This document shows, in pieces, positions 60,906 through 64,000 of a stretch of 64,000 nucleotides of DNA. The notes beneath the pieces were generated by a model. That model saw nothing but the letters and a program-made list of their open reading frames with translations, ran no database searches and was not told the origin of the DNA. This stretch comes from Nitrospirota bacterium. GTDB taxonomy: Bacteria > Nitrospirota > Thermodesulfovibrionia > Thermodesulfovibrionales > UBA6898. The position numbers and the translations under genes were made by a program. The stretch is taken from NCBI GenBank assembly GCA_016214855.1, contig JACRMT010000005.1, positions 1 through 64,000 on the forward strand. The letters are read 5' to 3'. Position 1 is the stretch's first letter. Every line of letters starts with the position of its first letter.

Positions 60906-62099
60906 TTATAACGGCAGGTCAGTCATGCTGAATATGCCCATCAGCATCGAAAGAACGATGAATCCTATGATCAGCCCCATGCCCAGGATCAGTGCCGGTT
61001 CGAGAAATCCTATGAACCTTTTCATGGCAGTTTTGAGACCCTTTTCGTATGTGGATGCGACCTTCAGCAGCATTGTATCGAGTTGACCCGTCTCCTCGCC
61101 TACCTTTATCATGGACAGGGCAAGGGGAGGAAAAACATTTGCATTGGATAATGGCCCTGCTATACCCTTGCCCTCTTTTGCGCCTTTTGTAACCGCATCG
61201 ATTGTCAAGGCTATGACCTGGTTATTAATGATATCCTTTGCGTTTTTCAATGCCTGAAGAAGGGGCACCCCGCTTTTTAAAAGTGTGCCGAGGGTCCTGG
61301 TAAACCTTGCTGTTTCAAGCTTGACGATTACGTCTCCGATGAGTCTTAGCTTGAAAGCATCCCATCTGTGCCTGCCATCCGCAGACCGCATGTAGTTTCT
61401 GAAGGCAACCCATCCTGCCACGGCTGACAAGAGGATTATCCACCAGTATGATTTCATGATAATGCTGAATTTGATAAGAGCCCGAGTTGGCAGCGGCAGG
61501 GATGCGCCCATTTCGCTGAATATGATCGAGAATTTTGGAAGGACATAGACCAGAAGAATGATTATCGAGAACCCGCCTGTAATAAGCAGGATAGCCGGAT
61601 AGATCATTGCAGAAAAAATATGTTCCTTGAGCTCTCTTGAGGATTCAAGGAACTCATTCAATTTATCCAGGACGACGTCCAGTACACCGCCGACTTCGCC
61701 TGCCCTTATCATGTTTATATACAGTTTTGAGAACATTTTGGGATGTTTCTGCAGGGCATCAGAAAAGGAACTGCCCTCCCTGATCGATTTGAGGATAGAC
61801 TGGATGACGACTTTCATCTCTTTGCCTTCAGATATCTCAGCGAGCATATTAAGGGATCTGTCAATCGGCAAGCCTGCACTCAACAGTGCGGAAAGCTCTG
61901 TAGTGAATGTCAGCATATCGCCCTTTGACGACCTGAACGATAACTTTCTTTTGGTGCCTTCGGATGAGGCGCCGATTTTTAAGGGGATAATACCTGAGTT
62001 TTTCAGCCTGTTAATTGCAGTCGGTTCATCAGCAGCTTCTATTACACCTTCAACAATTTGGCCGTCCGGGGTGGTGGCCCTGTACGAAAAAATGGGCAC
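60906..62099 (-). CDS. gspF: type II secretion inner-membrane protein GspF
   Basis: The 397-residue protein has the two repeated GspF domains (LNEFLESSRELKEHIFSAMIYPAILL; TLLKSGVPLLQALKNAKDII) and three spans. It is the platform protein that works with GspE. Confidence 0.94.
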   Translation of the reverse strand: MPIFSYRATTPDGQIVEGVIEAADEPTAINRLKNSGIIPLKIGASSEGTKRKLSFRSSKGDMLTFTTELSALLSAGLPIDRSLNMLAEISEGKEMKVVIQSILKSIREGSSFSDALQKHPKMFSKLYINMIRAGEVGGVLDVVLDKLNEFLESSRELKEHIFSAMIYPAILLITGGFSIIILLVYVLPKFSIIFSEMGASLPLPTRALIKFSIIMKSYWWIILLSAVAGWVAFRNYMRSADGRHRWDAFKLRLIGDVIVKLETARFTRTLGTLLKSGVPLLQALKNAKDIINNQVIALTIDAVTKGAKEGKGIAGPLSNANVFPPLALSMIKVGEETGQLDTMLLKVASTYEKGLKTAMKRFIGFLEPALILGMGLIIGFIVLSMLMGIFSMTDLPL

Positions 62100-63641
62100 T
62101 TATGTCTCCTGTGTTACCCTGAGTACTTCGCTCAGGGTAGTGATCCCCGCCCTGATTTTTTCAGCGCCATCTTCCAGAAGGGTCTTCATCCCATGCTGTC
62201 TGGCCATAGCTCTTATCTGATTTGAATCAGCATTTTTCAACCCAAGTTTTCGGATGTCGTCGTCAATAATCAGGAGTTCAAATATGCCGGCCCTGCCGAA
62301 ATAGCCGGTATGAGCACACTGCTCACACCCTGCGCCTCTGTACAGTGAAGTCTCCCTCTCGATCCCGAGTTTCAAGAGCTCTTCTCTGTCAGCGGTTGAA
62401 GGGTCTGTCTCCTTGCAGGAAGGGCATATTAGCCTTACGAGTCTCTGCGCAAGCACCCCCCTGATTGTAGATGACAGAAGAAAACTTTCAACACCCATAT
62501 CAAGGAGCCTCGTGAGAGCGCTCGGTGCATCATTTGTATGCAGGGACGAAAATACCATATGACCGGTCAATGCTGACTGGATGGCGATTTCGGCAGTTTC
62601 GAGATCTCTGATCTCGCCTATCATAATGATGTCAGGGTCCTGCCTGACAATATGTCTGAGCGTATTCGAAAAATTAAGGCCTATCTGCGGTTTGACCTGG
62701 ATCTGATTGATTCCCTTGAGTTGATATTCAACCGGGTCCTCAACCGTGATTATTTTTTTTTCGGGTGAATTGATCTTATCCAGAGCTCCATAGAGAGTAG
62801 TCGTCTTCCCGCTTCCCGTAGGGCCGGTTACCAGGATGATCCCATTGGGCTTTCCGATCAGCTGCTGAAATTGTATGAGCATCTTTGGCGGAAAACCGAG
62901 AAGTGCCAGGTCTATTGTTATGCCTTCTTTGTGAAGAATTCTCATGACAACGCTTTCACCATGAAGGATCGGTATGGTGGATACCCTAAGATCCACCTCT
63001 TTTTCTCCCACCTTAAGTCGTATGCGTCCGTCCTGCGGCAGCCTTCTTTCCGCAATATTCAATTTTGCCATGATCTTGATCCTTGAAATGATTGCGGCCT
63101 GCAGTTTCTTGGGGGTGGATTCTGCATCGTGCAATACGCCATCGATGCGGTACCTGACCTTTAATTCATCATCGAACGGTTCTATATGGATATCGCTTGC
63201 GCGTCCCTCGACCGCTCTGGTTATTAGAAGGTTCACAAGCCGTATGATGGGGGCCTCTGAAGCAAGATCCTTCAGATGTCCGATATCCTCTTCATCTTCC
63301 CTGACGAACTCGAACCCCTTTTCCCCCATATCTTCCACAATCTTGTTTATATCCTGCGATTCCTGACCATAGAATTTGGCTATATATTCACCAAGGGCCC
63401 TGCGGTCAGCCGCAAAGACCCGGATTTCTGCAGACGTTGCGACCCTGAGGGCATCTATGGTCTCCCGGTCATCAGGGTCTGCCATTGCCACTTTCAGCAC
63501 GTTTTGCTTCAATTCCAGGGGAATAACCATGTTTTCGCGAATAAAGCGGGGAGATATGGCAATAAGCACGAACGGCACTTTTGGGAGGTCTTCACTGTTA
63601 ATAAATGGTCTTTTTAAGGCAGAATCTGCTGTGGTCAACAT
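62100..63641 (-). CDS. gspE: type II secretion ATPase GspE
   Basis: The 513-residue ATPase has an N-terminal domain, Walker A GPTGSGKTTTLYGALD, Asp box ITVEDPVEYQ, Walker B DPDIIMIGEIRD, and a zinc-binding four-Cys region (CPSCKETD...GCEQC). It drives pseudopilus growth. It has no ribosome-binding site: an extended -10 TGTTATAAT lies 7 bases before ATG, so the mRNA may be leaderless. Confidence 0.94.
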   Translation of the reverse strand: MLTTADSALKRPFINSEDLPKVPFVLIAISPRFIRENMVIPLELKQNVLKVAMADPDDRETIDALRVATSAEIRVFAADRRALGEYIAKFYGQESQDINKIVEDMGEKGFEFVREDEEDIGHLKDLASEAPIIRLVNLLITRAVEGRASDIHIEPFDDELKVRYRIDGVLHDAESTPKKLQAAIISRIKIMAKLNIAERRLPQDGRIRLKVGEKEVDLRVSTIPILHGESVVMRILHKEGITIDLALLGFPPKMLIQFQQLIGKPNGIILVTGPTGSGKTTTLYGALDKINSPEKKIITVEDPVEYQLKGINQIQVKPQIGLNFSNTLRHIVRQDPDIIMIGEIRDLETAEIAIQSALTGHMVFSSLHTNDAPSALTRLLDMGVESFLLSSTIRGVLAQRLVRLICPSCKETDPSTADREELLKLGIERETSLYRGAGCEQCAHTGYFGRAGIFELLIIDDDIRKLGLKNADSNQIRAMARQHGMKTLLEDGAEKIRAGITTLSEVLRVTQET

Positions 63642-63648
63642 GTTGAAA

Positions 63649-63657
63649 ATTATAACA
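63649..63657 (-). promoter_or_regulatory. extended -10 promoter directly before gspE
   Basis: On the minus strand TGTTATAAT ends 7 bases before the gspE ATG, putting the expected transcription start at or within a base of A of ATG. No ribosome-binding site lies between. It would drive the gspE-F-H-I-J-K-L-M-C string. Confidence 0.55.
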
Positions 63658-63816
63658 TACGGGTAGTTTTTTTACCAAAATCGGGGTCGTTCCATAGGGA
63701 TTTCACGACCATGCTAAACCAAGAAATTTCTTCTCAATATCTCTGCGCGAAAGATAAGGCCGCACAAGCCCAAATCTGTGCCCTATTTATGCATGTGGCA
63801 CATTACTTCAAACGAA

Positions 63817-64000
63817 CTAATTGCCAGTAAAGTTCTGACCTGTGACATTGGCTCCGCTGACAGTGACTGCCCTGTTGACAGGAGTAAACGTATTTCCAGG
63901 CTTAGCTGGAGTGACCGTATAGTTGCCATTTGCAAGTCCCGTGAAAGAGTAATTGCCTGATGCATTGGTAGTTATAGTGCCACTGGCGGCCCCGGATAAG
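63817..64000 (-). CDS. C-terminus of a surface protein with carboxypeptidase-regulatory-like (Ig-type) repeat
   Basis: The open frame enters from the right edge and ends at TAG after about 60 residues: LSGAASGTITTNASGNYSF followed by TGLANGNYTVTPAKPGNTF and NRAVTVSGANVTGQNF. GNYSFTGLANGNYTVTP is characteristic of carboxypeptidase-regulatory-like/SpaA-type domains common in large secreted proteins. It points to the gspE gene and may be a secretion substrate. Confidence 0.8.
   Translation of the reverse strand, partial: LSGAASGTITTNASGNYSFTGLANGNYTVTPAKPGNTFTPVNRAVTVSGANVTGQNFTGN

Overview
The window looks like a chromosomal stretch of a Gram-negative, menaquinone-using anaerobe, most plausibly a Nitrospirota (Thermodesulfovibrionia-like) or deltaproteobacterial-type genome. 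The basis is futalosine-pathway genes (mqnC, mqnE), LPS and O-antigen genes, a type II secretion operon, two GGDEF proteins, tandem DUF507 genes behind rpsF-ssb-rpsR, a probable selenoprotein, and abundant short palindromic and heptanucleotide repeats. Taxonomy is inference from gene content only; there is no rRNA.

Layout. 1-2250: tail of an unknown gene, a small membrane protein, a VapBC pair with a near-consensus promoter, and a WspR-like REC-GGDEF regulator. 2427-6658: RND adaptor and pump. 6721-8795: heptose-7-phosphate kinase and a PP-loop ATPase, joined by a heptanucleotide-repeat array that supplies the stop and start codons. 8846-11974: a 3.1 kb stretch bounded by a ~65 bp imperfect direct repeat, holding a 14-repeat propeller lipoprotein and a DUF6516/wHTH toxin-antitoxin pair. 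11988-14273: a small membrane protein, hisF (with an in-frame palindromic repeat insertion) and hisA. 14322-24905: envelope block (DUF3108 protein, MsbA, YejM-like sulfatase, LPS-core glycosyltransferases, methyltransferase, O-antigen ligase). 24906-28078: atypical thioredoxin-reductase-like protein, mqnC, mqnE. 28251-34449: rpsF-ssb-rpsR-DUF507-DUF507-GGDEF, HNH nuclease, oxalate/formate-type MFS carrier, MnmC-type tRNA methyltransferase. 34642-37491: a periplasmic heavy-metal-associated protein with an in-frame TGA exactly at the first metal-binding Cys followed by a SECIS-like hairpin (probable selenoprotein), small membrane proteins, a broken gene, dodecin and tRNA-Leu. 37624-43778: WbaP-type initiating transferase and three glycosyltransferases. 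43863-63641: type II secretion genes (gspD on +; gspE-F-H-I-J-K-L-M-C on -) enclosing two secreted proteins and an ABC O-antigen exporter (wzm/wzt) with PIG-L deacetylase, glycosyltransferase, methyltransferase and GNAT genes. The window ends in the 3' part of a surface protein.

How it works together: most genes build and export surface glycans (hldA, waa-like genes, WbaP, Wzm/Wzt, WaaL) or secrete proteins across the outer membrane (Gsp). The type II secretion operon runs almost without a gap into the glycan export genes, so surface polysaccharide and secretion may be co-expressed. Best leads: the HMA selenoprotein (34642-34950), the 7-nt-periodic repeat arrays and other repeats inside coding genes (hisF, mqnC, mqnE, hldA/PP-loop junction), and the TrxB-like flavoprotein that lacks the usual NADPH motif.
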